A stretch of 64,000 nucleotides of DNA from Darksidea phi (Eukaryota > Ascomycota > Dothideomycetes > Pleosporales > Lentitheciaceae), in assembly GCA_030770425.1 (NCBI GenBank), contig JASJFT010000081.1, forward strand, positions 124,001-188,000, read 5' to 3'. The notes under the pieces were generated by a model. That model did no database searches and was not told where the DNA came from. It saw only the letters and a list, made by a program, of their open reading frames with translations. This document shows positions 11,162 through 21,875 of this stretch, one piece after another. Both the position numbers and the translations under genes were made by a program. Numbering within the stretch: position 1 is the first letter of the stretch; every line of letters starts with the position of its first letter.

Positions 11162-11905
11162 TCATCGTGCAGGTGGGCGGCTCTTGTCGCCCACCCAATA
11201 CGAAATGACGCTGTCGGGCTCACTCTGTATCTTCCCAGACAGACTAACAACTCTTACTTTGTATCCAGCCGCCTCAGCCATGTCAATCATGGACTGTAAT
11301 AGCACACTTCCGCCTATGCTCGAGAGCATCACTCCGGAGCGCTTGATTACGTCAAGAGAGTCCGCCTGGCACGAGCACACATAGTGAAGGTCCAAAAGCG
11401 CCGCAGATACATGTGCGGGGATGTGATCGGCCTTACAGCTATATATGCCGAAGAGGTCTGGCCGCTTGAGAGATCCATGTTTTCCGGAAGAGGGATATTT
11501 GGCAGGTTCTAGCAACCTTGTTAGCCATGCTTCCGTCAAAAAAGCGGACACTGAAACACACTCAGCACTTAATAGTCGCTTAGCAACATCCCTAACCCTA
11601 TCTTCCGACTTCCCAATCGCATTGAGCACATTCTCTTTCGCCGTACTCACAACTTCCTCGTGTAGATCTGTCATTGCGGCAAACTCCAACTCGGGAAATG
11701 GCTCAAGTGCAGCTATGACGTCCGGACCAGAGCCAGTCCCAATGGTTGCAAAGCCTCGGGTTCTTCCGAGGTGACCGTTTTGGAACGCTTGAAAGGAATT
11801 AAAAGCAGCGATTACAGCCCAGTCAGCACGAGGGTTGTCGACTTGCTTGGGTGTGAGTATGAGAACGAAGGGCTGCGCAACTTGGCATCGTTTCAGGGCT
11901 GAGTA
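11162..11905 (-). pseudogene. SAM-dependent methyltransferase-like gene, probably incomplete
   Basis: One minus-strand frame is open from 11905 to 11162. It carries a class I methyltransferase motif I, GFATIGTGSGPDV, then the acidic motif II, AAMTDLHEEVV. A FVLILTPKQVDN strand and FNSFQAFQNGHL lie just before, and a C-terminal LHYVCSCQA..SSIGGSVLLQSMIDMAEAAGYKV lies further on. This matches a fungal methyltransferase family of unknown substrate. There is no ATG at the 5' end of the frame (the first is internal at 11689), so an upstream exon is lost or unrecognised. A possible acceptor (ATACTCAG) lies near 11898. The end after VISYWVGDK diverges early, and other frames continue. I regard it as truncated or decaying. 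Confidence 0.55.
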
Positions 11906-11975
11906 TCACCTTATCAGGCTAGCTCACACACCAGGTCAGATCACATGATTACTCCTGGCTGCTACGCCTCATTCT

Positions 11976-12045
11976 GCTCTATATAAGCTGCTCTCATGCA
12001 GAGCTTTCACAATCAACCGCAGTTCTCACTTCTCTCCCTCACAGT
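11976..12045 (+). promoter_or_regulatory. TATA-type promoter without a recognised gene
   Basis: CTATATAAGC at 11978-11987 is followed by a CAATCAACC and pyrimidine-rich leader (CACTTCTCTCCCTCACAG). That is a typical fungal core promoter in plus orientation, but no credible plus-strand coding frame follows within 300 bases. Confidence 0.3.
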
Positions 12046-12061
12046 GATTCACTCTGATCCC

Positions 12062-12211
12062 TCACTGTGACACACCTTTAGAACATAAGTCTGCTCGGTC
12101 AGGATCAACCCCAAAGAAACACTTGAAGTCAACGTCGACCTCCTTGGCCTTGCTGTATAATTCAGAGCTTCTGGCATCCTTACCCCTATTGATGATGTGG
12201 TGCGGCAACAT
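12062..12211 (-). CDS. Small ORF, 49 aa, unknown
   Basis: A complete ATG-to-TGA frame in CACAATG context. The protein is charged and well mixed in composition (KDARSSELYSKAKEVDVDFK) with two cysteines. It has no signal peptide or domain. It could be a fragment of an older gene. It sits between two disrupted genes. Confidence 0.25.
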   Translation of the reverse strand: MLPHHIINRGKDARSSELYSKAKEVDVDFKCFFGVDPDRADLCSKGVSQ

Positions 12212-12349
12212 TGTGGTTTGAGGGAATAGAGTGGTTTATGCTCGAGAATCGAGGGAGTGTTCTTTGCTAGAATACAAATGCCTTCATGTGTAGTAGGATT
12301 ATCGCGCTTTATAGACAAGCGAAAGACCCTCCCTGATCAGGATTGTTAG

Positions 12350-12755
12350 CCGACGGGTAATAGTATCTGGCGGCTTTGTGGATGCACGGAGCAGTTGTAC
12401 GTGGGGGTAGCGGCAGGTAAGTAGCTCATTGCGCAAGGTCACTAACTTGGAAATAGACAAGGAACTAATTCCCATTTACTACGAGGCCATAAACTTGCGC
12501 GAAAGAGAATGTATTCCTGGAGCATGACCTGTCGAACCGGGTAAGCGCGTATTACCACTTGATCCTGAAATAATTACTCGCCGCTGGGTTGCATATCAGT
12601 TCCTCGCGAGGGCATTCAACTCGTATGCGCGACCTCGTGTATGGCGCAATCTGGCAGTCGGGAAAGAACGAATACATTCACCTAAAGCACCAATCGTGCT
12701 GTTGGGAGAATACTTGTGGAAAGAATCGTCATGTCATTCGTATGGTATGACATGA
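12350..12755 (+). pseudogene. Two-exon coding remnant with an in-frame TGA, unknown family
   Basis: Exon-like 12350-12416 ends at a GTAAGT donor. A 40-nt intron with CACTAAC and TAG follows, then 12457-12755 continues in phase. The joined frame reads IWRLCGCTEQLYVGVAADKE..YYEAINLRERECIPG, then TGA (12525-12527), then PVEPGKRVLPLDPEIITRRW..FLARAFNSYARP. The TGA can derive from CGA by C-to-T. The smooth continuation over a stop and an intron suggests a once-real gene. I do not recognise the family. Confidence 0.35.
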
Positions 12756-13351
12756 TAATTCTCAGCGATCTGTTCCGCATCCCGCCCATGGCCCGCCCTG
12801 GAGTCCGTGGAAACCAATAGCTTATGTTGGTGCACTTCCCATGCCGGTCGCGAGAGAAGGTGCAAATTTTTGGGAACCCCTGGTAGGACTTCTTCCGCAA
12901 TAGACATATGATAAGGTAGTACAAATATGTTGGAGATGAGCGAAACGAGTAAGGCGGCTGGCGTGGCAATGTGACTCCGAGCCGCCCCCGAAATTATGTT
13001 TACTAAGCCTTGGCGGTCATTCTTAAGGTTATTGTCTCCACTGGTTTTCTGTTGGGTTTTGTTTAGGTCTGAAGTGCCCTTGTACTTATTTGTGGGGACT
13101 AAGCTTTTGCCTAATTAAGACTATTCTACACAACAATACGCCTTAGTTATGCAAAGATTCCTATGAGGCAAACTCCTAGAGGTCCATTCCTCTCACTGAC
13201 GTCCATATAAAACACGCAACAATGGCTACGGAAGGCGAAATATGATTTAGGATCCAGCAACCCGCACCCTCCAGACAAAACTTCCCAGTTTTCCCAGAAG
13301 CCGCATGCACATAGTTCTGAGCATTCGAGCAAGGCCCAAGATTCCATCCCA

Positions 13352-15174
13352 GTGACCTTGTCTCCCTCTGACTCTGCGCATCCACACCGCCTTTCGCACA
13401 CCCGGAAATGGGCCATAACCCTCCTCCTTCGCACAGCCACGATCAATATGGGCTACATATCCGCCGTCTACAGTCTTGCCTTCTCCCTCATCGCCACGTC
13501 CCTTTCAACCTCTCGCCTCGTCGTCACCTTGGGTCTGTCCCTGTTCATCGCAGGTCTCGGCGCTGGTTCCATGTTCTTCGCTCCCTTGTCCTAGTTCTAC
13601 GGTCGCAGGCCTATATACCTTGTCTCTCTGCTACTATACCTAGCGTGGCAAGTACCATGCGCGCGGGCGGAGAGTACCGAAGTGTTGCTCATAGCAAGGT
13701 TTTTAGACGGCGTAAGTGGAAGCGCGTTCACTAGCGTGGCTGGAGGCACGGTAGAAGATTTGTTCGCAAAGAACGGGTTGGCGGCGGCCATGATGTTCTT
13801 CACCGCAGCACCTTTGTAAGTCATACTGTTTTTTACACGTATTAGAAGCCTACACTGGATATGAACTGACTGGTGAGTTCAAAAGTTGGGGTGCTGGACT
13901 CGGGCCTGTCATAGGCGGGCTGATATGCCAGTTTGCTTCCTGGTATGTATCGGAACCGAGTTCCTTATCCTCTGGCGAAGGAACGAGAGATGGCGGATCT
14001 TTATGTCTCTTACATAGCCGCAGGCGCTGGATCTTCTACCACCTCGTCTGGGCATTCATCCATTTTGTTGCGATTGCGGTGATCGTGCCAGATACGCACC
14101 ACCCAGTTCTCCTCAGAAACAGAGCAAGGCGCATGCGCAAAGACACGGTGGATGAACGCTATAAAGCTCCTATAGAAATATTGGAGCGTTCAACTTTCCA
14201 GATATATGTCATAAATTCCGCGAAGTATTCTCGCCAACAATCATCTAACGATAGTTATAGACAGTCCTACGATCAATATACCGGCCGTTCATGCTTCTAA
14301 CCTCGAACCCATGTGTCCCATTCTCTGTCTCTACTCAACGGTCATTTTGGGAATCCAATGTCTCTTTTTCGGCGCTTTCCCAGTAATATTAAGGCTGTGT
14401 ACCAATTTAACGTATGACAGGCAGCGCTGACTTTCCTAGGGATGCTAGCTGGGGTGATGGGGGGCGTTTTTACAGGAACGGGGTGAGTCTTTATCCACAC
14501 TGCGTTGTGCGATCGGTTATATTCATCAACACCATCTTCTGTAGCTAGAACATGAACTACCTTCGCTTAATTAAAAAGCATGGATAGAAAAATGGGGACT
14601 ATACAGGACCCGAGCCCGAGTATCGCCTGGTTCCCGCCATTGTCGGGGTACACTTTATCACAGTCGGAGTTGAGTATGAACTGACAGTTCCCAGAGCTTC
14701 TTCGATCCATTGGCTGGTTCCTATCATCAGTAGTAGTTTCTACGGCTTCGGGTATCTAATTCTCCAAACTTCCATAACTGCGTAGCACTAAACCTTGGAG
14801 CAGGTCAATACTTGTCTATTCTGTCGTCTTCACCTCGCTTGTCGACGCGTATCCCGTTTGCGTAGCGAGCGCCCTCGGAGCAAACAGCTTCGTAAGAGGT
14901 AGGTTTGCTGCGGGCTTCCCGTTTTTTGGAGTACAAAGTAAGACTGTGAAACCCATCGTTAGTCTCATCGATCTTATGTACCCTTACAGTGTACAATCAA
15001 CTACGTTTTAAATGGGCATCCTCTCTGCTGGGGTTCCTAAGCTTGGCTATGCTTCCCTTTCCGTAAGTGAGTTACTGGTAAATAAGAGCTTAGAAGTTAA
15101 CAAGTGGTAGGGATTTGTTTTGTAAATACGGTAAACGGATAAGAAGAAGGAGCCGCTTCACAGGGCCGCGATGA
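13352..15174 (+). pseudogene. MFS transporter (DHA1-like drug/polyamine antiporter), disrupted
   Basis: Pieces of a 12-helix major facilitator protein run along the plus strand. They are HTRKWAITLLL with TM1, SLFIAGLGAG with a following FYGRRPIYL (motif A region), ARFLDGVSGSAFTSVAGGT (the motif between TM4 and TM5), RRWIFYHLVWAFIHF, VPDTHHPVLLRNRARR, EPEYRLVPAIVG, VVFTSLVDAYPV..ALGANSFVR and the tail CKYGKRIRRRSRF, ending TGA at 15172-15174. Several introns with normal borders are apparent. A TAG at 13594-13596 interrupts exon 1 immediately before FYGRRP, and parts between 14160 and 14560 are degraded. The family normally exports drugs or polyamines at the plasma membrane. Multi-exon structure hides the frame, so a partly functional spliced form cannot be excluded. 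Confidence 0.7.
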
Positions 15175-15190
15175 TTAGAGTTAGAGAACA

Positions 15191-15408
15191 TTTGGTTTGG
15201 ATTTGCACAGTGGGAGTCTGTTTGTACACAGTAGAGGTGCTATACCTACACCTTATACACGATAGTAGAGCTGTAGAGCTGTACACAGTACTATCGATCG
15301 TAAGATACCGATAAGGTGATGTTTCGAACATTAAGGCGACGAGTAATGACATGTACTGCCGAACCACAGAGCGTTGGGAGACCAACAGCGGTAGCGATGA
15401 GTTAGCAC
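15191..15408 (+). repeat. Dispersed repeat R1, copy 1
   Basis: Begins TTTGGTTTGGATTTGCACAG and runs through AGAGGTGCTATACCTACACC and TATACACGATAGTAGAGCTG to GCGATGAGTTAGCAC. Matching copies are at 26375-26575 (+), 28184-28386 (-) and 43898-44112 (+). Copy 1 lacks a segment of about 30 bases (AAGGTCCGCA..) that the other copies carry. It starts 16 bases after the stop of the MFS gene. No protein-coding capacity; it could be a solo LTR or a SINE/MITE-like element. Confidence 0.8.
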
Positions 15409-16754
15409 GTGGCGGGTCCGGCGTTGTCCGCGCGTTTGACTATCTGCATGTATTATTAGTGAATTAGGGGCTGTCATTGTCGTGTAGTTGCTACCTGTGC
15501 TGTTGCGTAAGATATCGAAACATTGAAACACAATAAGGTGAGTAGAATCACGAAAAACACAGCCAGCCCAGGAGCCAACGTGACGTCACGCCGGGTAATG
15601 GCCCAAGCTCCTGGAGGAGGGGAGAGTTAGAACATATCCGCATTTACAGAAGGATCGGGCAAGAACACGCAAAAGAACAAATGTAAGGTTAATGAATGAG
15701 TACGGGCTTACTAAATGGAGGATAAAATGTGACGAAGAATGGCGAGCGGTAGAGGAAGAGTGAATAGGAACGGAGAAATAGAAGAAAAGAGGGAAAGGAG
15801 GGAGAAATGGGCGAGTGGAGCAGAAGTATGATGATGCCCACTTTATGTAGCCCGAAGGCGTTCATGCTGATTACTGGACGCAAGCACTAGCTTCCTTTTA
15901 AATACCTGCATGCGGTGCGAATGGGAGATGCCGTGTAGAAGCGTATACCGAATTGCGGTTCGGCAAGCTGACTGAGAAAAGTGCATCACCATGTTCAATA
16001 CGAATATTAGAATTTTGTACTCAGGTGCCACTCTTGATGGCAACATTTCGTGTGCAAAGCAAGAAAATCCCAGTCCTTTTCCAACATCCTTGAGCATGAG
16101 TCCGGAGGGAGCTTGTGCTTTTACGAGATTAGTACGTTACGGGTATTGCTAGGGCGTGCGGCCGCTATATATAACTGTTGTGAAATTAATAAACCTACTC
16201 CTACCAATTTTGCCCCCCTAAAAACCCAACGGGCTCTCTAGGTAAGAGGACTTCCGCAGTATAACCGAGCCCTCGCATATGCTGACACTGAGTCGCCCAG
16301 TAACCATGCAGCCCACTCCACCGCACCATCCTAATATAGTAATAATGCTAACCTATTGCAGATTTACAGCAATGTTCTGTTTCGAGCTGACTATATATTT
16401 CTGCACTCGTTCCTCGCTCCGTAATAATAGAGAGAGTGAGGAGCAGCGTAAGCGAATGGTAAGATAGTCAGGCTCAAGGGAGCTAGCTTAAGCCGCGATG
16501 GGGTCTCCTAACTGTATTTCATGCATTGCATCCTTGCGTTACCGTTTCCAATAAACAAACTATAGGTGAAGGTATTGGCCTCAGTCTCCGTCACTAGAAT
16601 CCACTACGTCACGGGATCGCACTCTTAAATTCGCTACTTTCCGACTGGTTACTTGATATAGACCTCGGACAACTGCGCTCACCGTCAAAAAGCTGGCCTC
16701 CTCTTACTCACAAAACAACTTCACCGGCGAGAGGAACACGAACTGGGGCTCGCC
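15409..16754. other. Long non-coding stretch
   Basis: No supported gene. It holds a perfect 12-base palindrome CGTGACGTCACG (15579-15590), the classic ATF/CREB-type bZIP core TGACGTCA. A purine-rich tract (about 15720-15830) and AT-rich DNA follow. The last 150 bases precede the gene at 16755. Confidence 0.4.
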
Positions 16755-17522
16755 ATGCCGCCCAAGCGGAGGAGTGCCAGGATCCGTTCAGTCTCGGTCG
16801 ATGCCCCCGGGTTTAGCCCGTCGCAATTTACTACCGGTGGCCGTCCCCTCGACCGCAACTACGAACACATAGAGCGGCCAAACAACCCGTATGCTTCGTT
16901 CTACGTCGATAACGTCAGCGTCTGGAATAACTGTCACAAAGATATGCCCGAGGAAGCCCAGGCGATGGCTGACTCAGTCGAATTAGGCTTCAAGAACATT
17001 GATCGCACGCCAGCCGTTCCTCCCGTCCAGCCCGGCCATCTAAAATCCTGGACCCGTCCTAGGTTTCCCAATGACCCGGAGAGTCGCGAGAAGCTAATCG
17101 ACATCTTCAAGACCAAGCTCAAGCTCGTCCGTGACCTAGCGATTGAGGAAATCAACACATATGCCGAAGAGTCCAAAGGAGATCTTCTCAAGCGAAAACC
17201 AACGACTGATAAGCCCGTCGCAAAGCTGCTCGCAGACCCCGAAGGGCCGCTACCTATCTCATTTCAGGCCCAGGATCTCGTACGCCTCTTTCTGTGCGAG
17301 GTTGGCACCATTGAACATCTAGAGAATGCTAGCGTAGAAGAGAAAGGGACGGAGGAGTGGAAGGCTGCTTATGAATCGGCATCCATCCATAGGGATCGAC
17401 GCTGGCGAGCCCTAGCAAGCATCCTTCAACTGCAGCTACCGGGCGAAGAGAGAGCTAGGAAGAAGCTGGTCCTAGATATCATGGGGAATGTTCTTCGGGG
17501 AGCGTTGGAGGCAAATAAATAA
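16755..17522 (+). CDS. Hypothetical protein, 255 aa, basic N-terminus
   Basis: A single intact exon starting GCCATGCCGCCC, a good context, and ending TAA. The N-terminus MPPKRRSARIRSVSV is strongly basic and looks like a nuclear localisation or DNA-contact tail. The rest is soluble, charged and probably helical (residues about 115-150 and 200-255). There is no signal peptide or membrane segment. No family is recognised. It is the first of four domain-less genes between here and 25.6 kb. Confidence 0.6.
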   Translation: MPPKRRSARIRSVSVDAPGFSPSQFTTGGRPLDRNYEHIERPNNPYASFYVDNVSVWNNCHKDMPEEAQAMADSVELGFKNIDRTPAVPPVQPGHLKSWTRPRFPNDPESREKLIDIFKTKLKLVRDLAIEEINTYAEESKGDLLKRKPTTDKPVAKLLADPEGPLPISFQAQDLVRLFLCEVGTIEHLENASVEEKGTEEWKAAYESASIHRDRRWRALASILQLQLPGEERARKKLVLDIMGNVLRGALEANK

Positions 17523-17746
17523 AGGGCTAGGGCTCTACACGAGGACAGGATTTGTGTAGCGCTTCATATGCGTTCGGTATCAATCGCTCTGGCATTAACA
17601 GCTCCGCAAAGAGATATTTCGGAGCTTAGGAAGGCTCTGCCAGTCATATGTACTTGCGATAAGATCATTATCTTGTGCCTTCGTGTCCACACGGGTGTTT
17701 CCAGACATGAAATGTAATACTAAGATCTTAGCCAACCGAGTCATAA

Positions 17747-18034
17747 TATGAAAGGGCCATACTGCTTTCTCAATTTAAATGCTCTAAGATATGGGCGCTG
17801 TATGTTGCCCTGAACAGAGCACGCAAATATCGTCGCAATGGTGGCTACGCTCTATCCCAGTTCGAGATTCGTGTTAAAGACTTTTCAGCGGTAAAGCGTC
17901 ACCGGGCCCGTTACAATTCGTTCTACAGTAAATCCAACCTTCAAACCGCACAAAAAGCCTCCCCATACCCTCCGAAGCCTAGGTCTAAGTTTTATCTTCC
18001 ACCCTCAATAACCGTGCATCATAATTGTTTATAA
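17747..18034 (+). other. Open frame without a start codon, possible gene fragment
   Basis: 95 codons are open between TAA and TAA. They read like coding sequence (KIWALYVALNRARKYRRNGG, RVKDFSAVKRHRARYNSFYS) and contain no methionine at all. It could be an internal exon or debris. The rest of 17523-18765 shows no feature I can support. Confidence 0.2.
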
Positions 18035-18765
18035 TTTCGGAGGATTGCTTAGAAAAGACACCTAAGCTACCGTAAATCTCGTTAAAGTGCCAAATAGCTA
18101 ACAGGGGATATGGCGAACCGTTTATCTATTAAACACCGTCTTAACCTAGTTTCTACATATCAATCTGACGATGCTTCCTAGTATAACAGCTCCTTCGGAG
18201 TAGAAGTGGACTAGCCTCAAAGTTTTCGTTCCCACGCTTGCTGGTCTGATTGGACCCTAAACCTCCCCGCTTGCGCTAAATACTGTAAATATGAAGGTGT
18301 CTATTACAAGCAGTCAATCATGCAGATGCTCAGAAAATTTGTCAGGGTAGGTATGTGCCAAGGTAAGTGTACCTTGCTGATAGTAACTCTACATGTTAGG
18401 CGGCGTGTCAAGATTCATATCTGACGCAATTGTTTTTCTGCGTGGTGCGCGCAACATTAGTACATATGCCATGCTTCACATCCATCGATTATACATAAAT
18501 CTTTCAGAACTTTCAGTTCTACTGTAGTATTCAAAATCTGTGCAGCAGGTAGTCCAAATATCAGCTACTAAATCTGGGTAAAGAGTACTACATGGCTCAA
18601 ATAGTACCCAAAGACAGGGACATTACCTGCCAAGAAAAAGCCAATGATGAAGTCACTTATCGTGCTTATACTTTATCCTTCCCTCATTCATATTTCGTGC
18701 TGAAATCAATGTTATGTCGGAAACACGGCTATGCAATCGAAGGTCTCTCCGACTTCATGCCCCGG

Positions 18766-20367
18766 CTAGATGCCACCGCCGGCAATACCACGCGTAAAAA
18801 GCTCATTCACCATGTTTTTAGCCGCTCTTTTCCGTTCAATTCGGTCCTCCCTGATTTCTTTTCCTACCCGAGCCCGTATAAAGCGACAGTCTTTCTTGAA
18901 TGCCTTGAGGGTCTTATTGAACAGCATGCCCCCCTTTTGTGCATTGTGTTCTTCTTTCATTCCACCCAGAAGGTTTTCACGGCCTTGCAGTACCTTGAAG
19001 ACAGCCAACTGGGTGTCATAGTCGAAGAGTGGTTTGCCGTCGTCACCTTGTAGAATCAGCTGGGGGTTCCAGCGGGCATACTGAGAGTAGTGATCTGGGA
19101 AGGATATGCCACGACAGTTCTCAGTCTCAATATTCAGCTTTTGGAGTTGTAAGCTATCGAAGGCGGCCTTCTTAACACCCTCCAAGCCGGAACGAACGGC
19201 GGCAACACGGCCTTTGGTCAGCGCGGCCTCCCGAGTTTTGTCGTTTGCATCGTCGGTACTCTCGGTCTCAACATGTTGCTTTATCTGACAATCACTGCCG
19301 GATACTGTCTGGATATCTGCGACTTTTTGCTTTTTCGAAGAGCCTTCGGAGTCCGCACCAGCGTTGTGTTTTACGCGCTTGCGCTTTCCATAGACTTGGT
19401 TTGCGTCCGTCTCGGATGAACCGCCGTCAGCGGTAACCTCCGCATCTAGCTCAGTCTTGTCTTGTTCCGATTTAGGATTCCTAGTTTGCCGCGTGGCTTT
19501 ACTCTTGCCGTTGTCTTCCACCATGTGAGCATGGACCTCATCATAGAGCTGTTCAACTAAGCCTTGGTACTGAGGTAGACCGGGATCGCGACCGGTCAGC
19601 TCGAGCCACTTCCAAAGATTCTTCTGATTGCTCTTAGCCCTCAAAGTGCTAGAACTCCATACAGCATCAAGCGGAGGGACAAGACCCTTTTCCTTTCCAT
19701 AAGTCTTCGGTCCCGGCTTCAAGCGTTCGTTGGTTGAGGTGGTATCAGTCTTCTGCGTAGCAAATGTACTTCGGACTTGAACTCTTTTAGAGGGCTGAAC
19801 CTTAGACTCATGAGTTGGACGGTTTGGCAGCGCTCCCTCTACGATCTTTGCGGCCTCCGATACCCCTTCCGAAACCTCGCCAACTGTGCGCTTGACAACT
19901 AAAGACAGCTCAGCAGGGACCTTGGTTTCTGACTTTATCGTGGGTAGGTCCTCTTCAACCACCGAACCGTCAATGACGGCGCCCGTGGCCGTAGAGGATG
20001 CTTGTGTCTCCAGATCTTTTACGCCTTCACGGACTGTTGGAACTAGTTCGCAGTCGACATCTTTCTTAATTACAGCCATAAGCACACTCCCTTCAATTGA
20101 GGGATTGCTGGGAATAGCCGAGGGTTCCAAGACTCGATCAGCAAGGACGCAGTCTCCGATAGCATCCGTCTTTATCACTACCTGTGGGGTAGCTTCAGGA
20201 ATAAGAGCTCGCTTGGAGTCGGCGATGATGATGCGGTTCTTTTCAGGTGCAGGCATCAGGCTACGATCTGCCGCCGAAGGCGACCCAGTGTCGTTTGTTG
20301 TAACCGGATGGGGTGAGACGATAGTGACTGATATATCTGATTGCGCGTTGGTAGCTTCGTTAGACAT
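18766..20367 (-). CDS. Hypothetical protein, 533 aa, low-complexity, probably nuclear
   Basis: A single uninterrupted frame with start at 20367 and stop at 18766. The N-terminal 200 residues are S/T/V/E-rich and disordered. A folded-looking patch (about residues 230-285; LDAVWSSSTLRAKSNQKNLW, WLELTGRDPGLPQYQGLVEQ) follows, then a basic region with KRKRVKHNAG and KKQK, which resembles a bipartite nuclear signal. The C-terminal 120 residues are helical and charged (HYSQYARWNPQLIL, KEIREDRIERKRAAKN). No known domain is recognised. The length and clean frame in a region with RIP damage nearby argue for a live gene. Confidence 0.65.
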   Translation of the reverse strand: MSNEATNAQSDISVTIVSPHPVTTNDTGSPSAADRSLMPAPEKNRIIIADSKRALIPEATPQVVIKTDAIGDCVLADRVLEPSAIPSNPSIEGSVLMAVIKKDVDCELVPTVREGVKDLETQASSTATGAVIDGSVVEEDLPTIKSETKVPAELSLVVKRTVGEVSEGVSEAAKIVEGALPNRPTHESKVQPSKRVQVRSTFATQKTDTTSTNERLKPGPKTYGKEKGLVPPLDAVWSSSTLRAKSNQKNLWKWLELTGRDPGLPQYQGLVEQLYDEVHAHMVEDNGKSKATRQTRNPKSEQDKTELDAEVTADGGSSETDANQVYGKRKRVKHNAGADSEGSSKKQKVADIQTVSGSDCQIKQHVETESTDDANDKTREAALTKGRVAAVRSGLEGVKKAAFDSLQLQKLNIETENCRGISFPDHYSQYARWNPQLILQGDDGKPLFDYDTQLAVFKVLQGRENLLGGMKEEHNAQKGGMLFNKTLKAFKKDCRFIRARVGKEIREDRIERKRAAKNMVNELFTRGIAGGGI

Positions 20368-20731
20368 TTTGTATCGCAGCGGTTGTGCGGATGGGGTTGA
20401 AAAGTGAGATGCGCATTCTACAATTGGGCCGAGGAGTTTTTATAGGAGTGTGAGCTCGAATCAATGACTCAACTGTGGGGGAAAATGTCAAAACTGGTCG
20501 CAGTATGTCGTCACTGCACGTTGCCCCACTGGACAAACAATGACGAGCTTCACTAAGACCTCTCCAGCTGGACCACAAGCTAGTCGAAATATGGGCGTGC
20601 ATTGTGCATCCGTTATCCTCGGAGTGGTCCATTATGTGTTTGAAAGAACTCCGAATTGCATTGTGTGGTGTCCTCAAGCCATAACATTTCCCGGTGGGTC
20701 TTCAGCCGGCATAAACCCTCATGTGCGTTAA

Positions 20732-20803
20732 TCTCTCTCTTCTCTCTCTTCTCTCTCTTCTCTCTCTTCTCTCTCTTCTCTCTCTTCTCTCTCTTCTCTC
20801 TCT
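20732..20803 (+). repeat. Nine-base pyrimidine microsatellite
   Basis: About eight tandem copies of TTCTCTCTC. The nine-base period keeps any reading frame (SLF repeats). It lies in the region upstream of the minus-strand gene that starts at 20367. It is probably non-coding and length-polymorphic. Confidence 0.9.
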
Positions 20804-20879
20804 ATCTAGCGCTTTGTCTACTACGCTACCAGAGTAGTACAGACCTTGTCTTTTTTTTCATCCAACCTCGTTCTCGTTC

Positions 20880-21180
20880 ACTAAACACAGACTAAATAGC
20901 TTGAATACCTGAGGGAAGGAGACTGGAAATTAACTGCGATTCGACTTGACAGGGTCTGGCAAATTATTAGAGATAAATAGTTAGGATAAAAAATCCAGCA
21001 TGTACAGTAGTTCTTATATATAGGACTTAGACTAAGTTTAATTACTGTACTTAAATCCAAGCTATCCTTTAAAACGTAGTTGAGAAAGAGTTATTATTCA
21101 GCTTAGTAGCCAGCTAAGGTTATTTACAGATTATAACAACGCTCTTAAGCCTTATAAAAGATAATAAAAACACTAGTCTC
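20880..21180. other. AT-rich TA-laden block
   Basis: Dense in TTA, TAT and ATA with few CpA or CpG, as expected for RIP-mutated or long non-coding DNA. A short minus-strand frame follows at 21145-21420 (91 aa, unknown). No gene is supported up to 21875. Confidence 0.35.
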
Positions 21181-21875
21181 ACTGAAGAAGCGGTTGACGC
21201 GATCGCTGTTCTCGTCCATTTTGGCGCATTTTTCTACTATTCTACTCTTAAAACCCTCTCTTGAAAGGAAAGCCGCTACTTCATCGACCAATAGTCTTGA
21301 TATACTGGTTGATTTTGCCACGTAAACTAGATCTCCGGTTTTGCATCCAATAGCGCGACAGCAGAGAGCATTATGCTGGAGTTGTTGAAAGTGCTGAAGA
21401 TTGTCGTACATGTCCTGCATCCAGTATAGTATCCTCCAACATAGACAATATATAGTAGTATGCTAGGTAGATGGGCATAAAGTTGTAGCAGGGTAGTGGC
21501 TCTGTTCCAGTGTGCTCTAGTGTAGTTTTAATGGATGGGGGTGTTGTGGTAGCGGATGTCAAGCCCACAAAGAAGCTCGAACACTCACAATATCGCACCT
21601 AGGAGATGTTAAACCATCAAGGTCACTTTTGTTAGTGGTTTCATCTAAAGTTGGTTCTAATGTCAATGACCTCTTCCGGCAAATACAGCACAGCTCACAT
21701 AATTTTACTGGTCTCACTCTATGCAAATGCGTAAATATGCTTATAAGTTGGTATGCTAACGGTTAACGCAGGCAATTTCGCTACCTCCTTTCCAAAAATA
21801 GATACACGCGTTACCTTAAGCCACATGAATACCACAGAGCCCCCGCCATGGCTCATGACCAACATTTATTCGCCA

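Noticed and set aside
21145..21420. 91-codon minus-strand frame (CKTGDLVYVAKSTSISRLLV)
   Set aside because: It lies at the edge of an AT-rich block and has no recognisable family; too weak to list as a gene.
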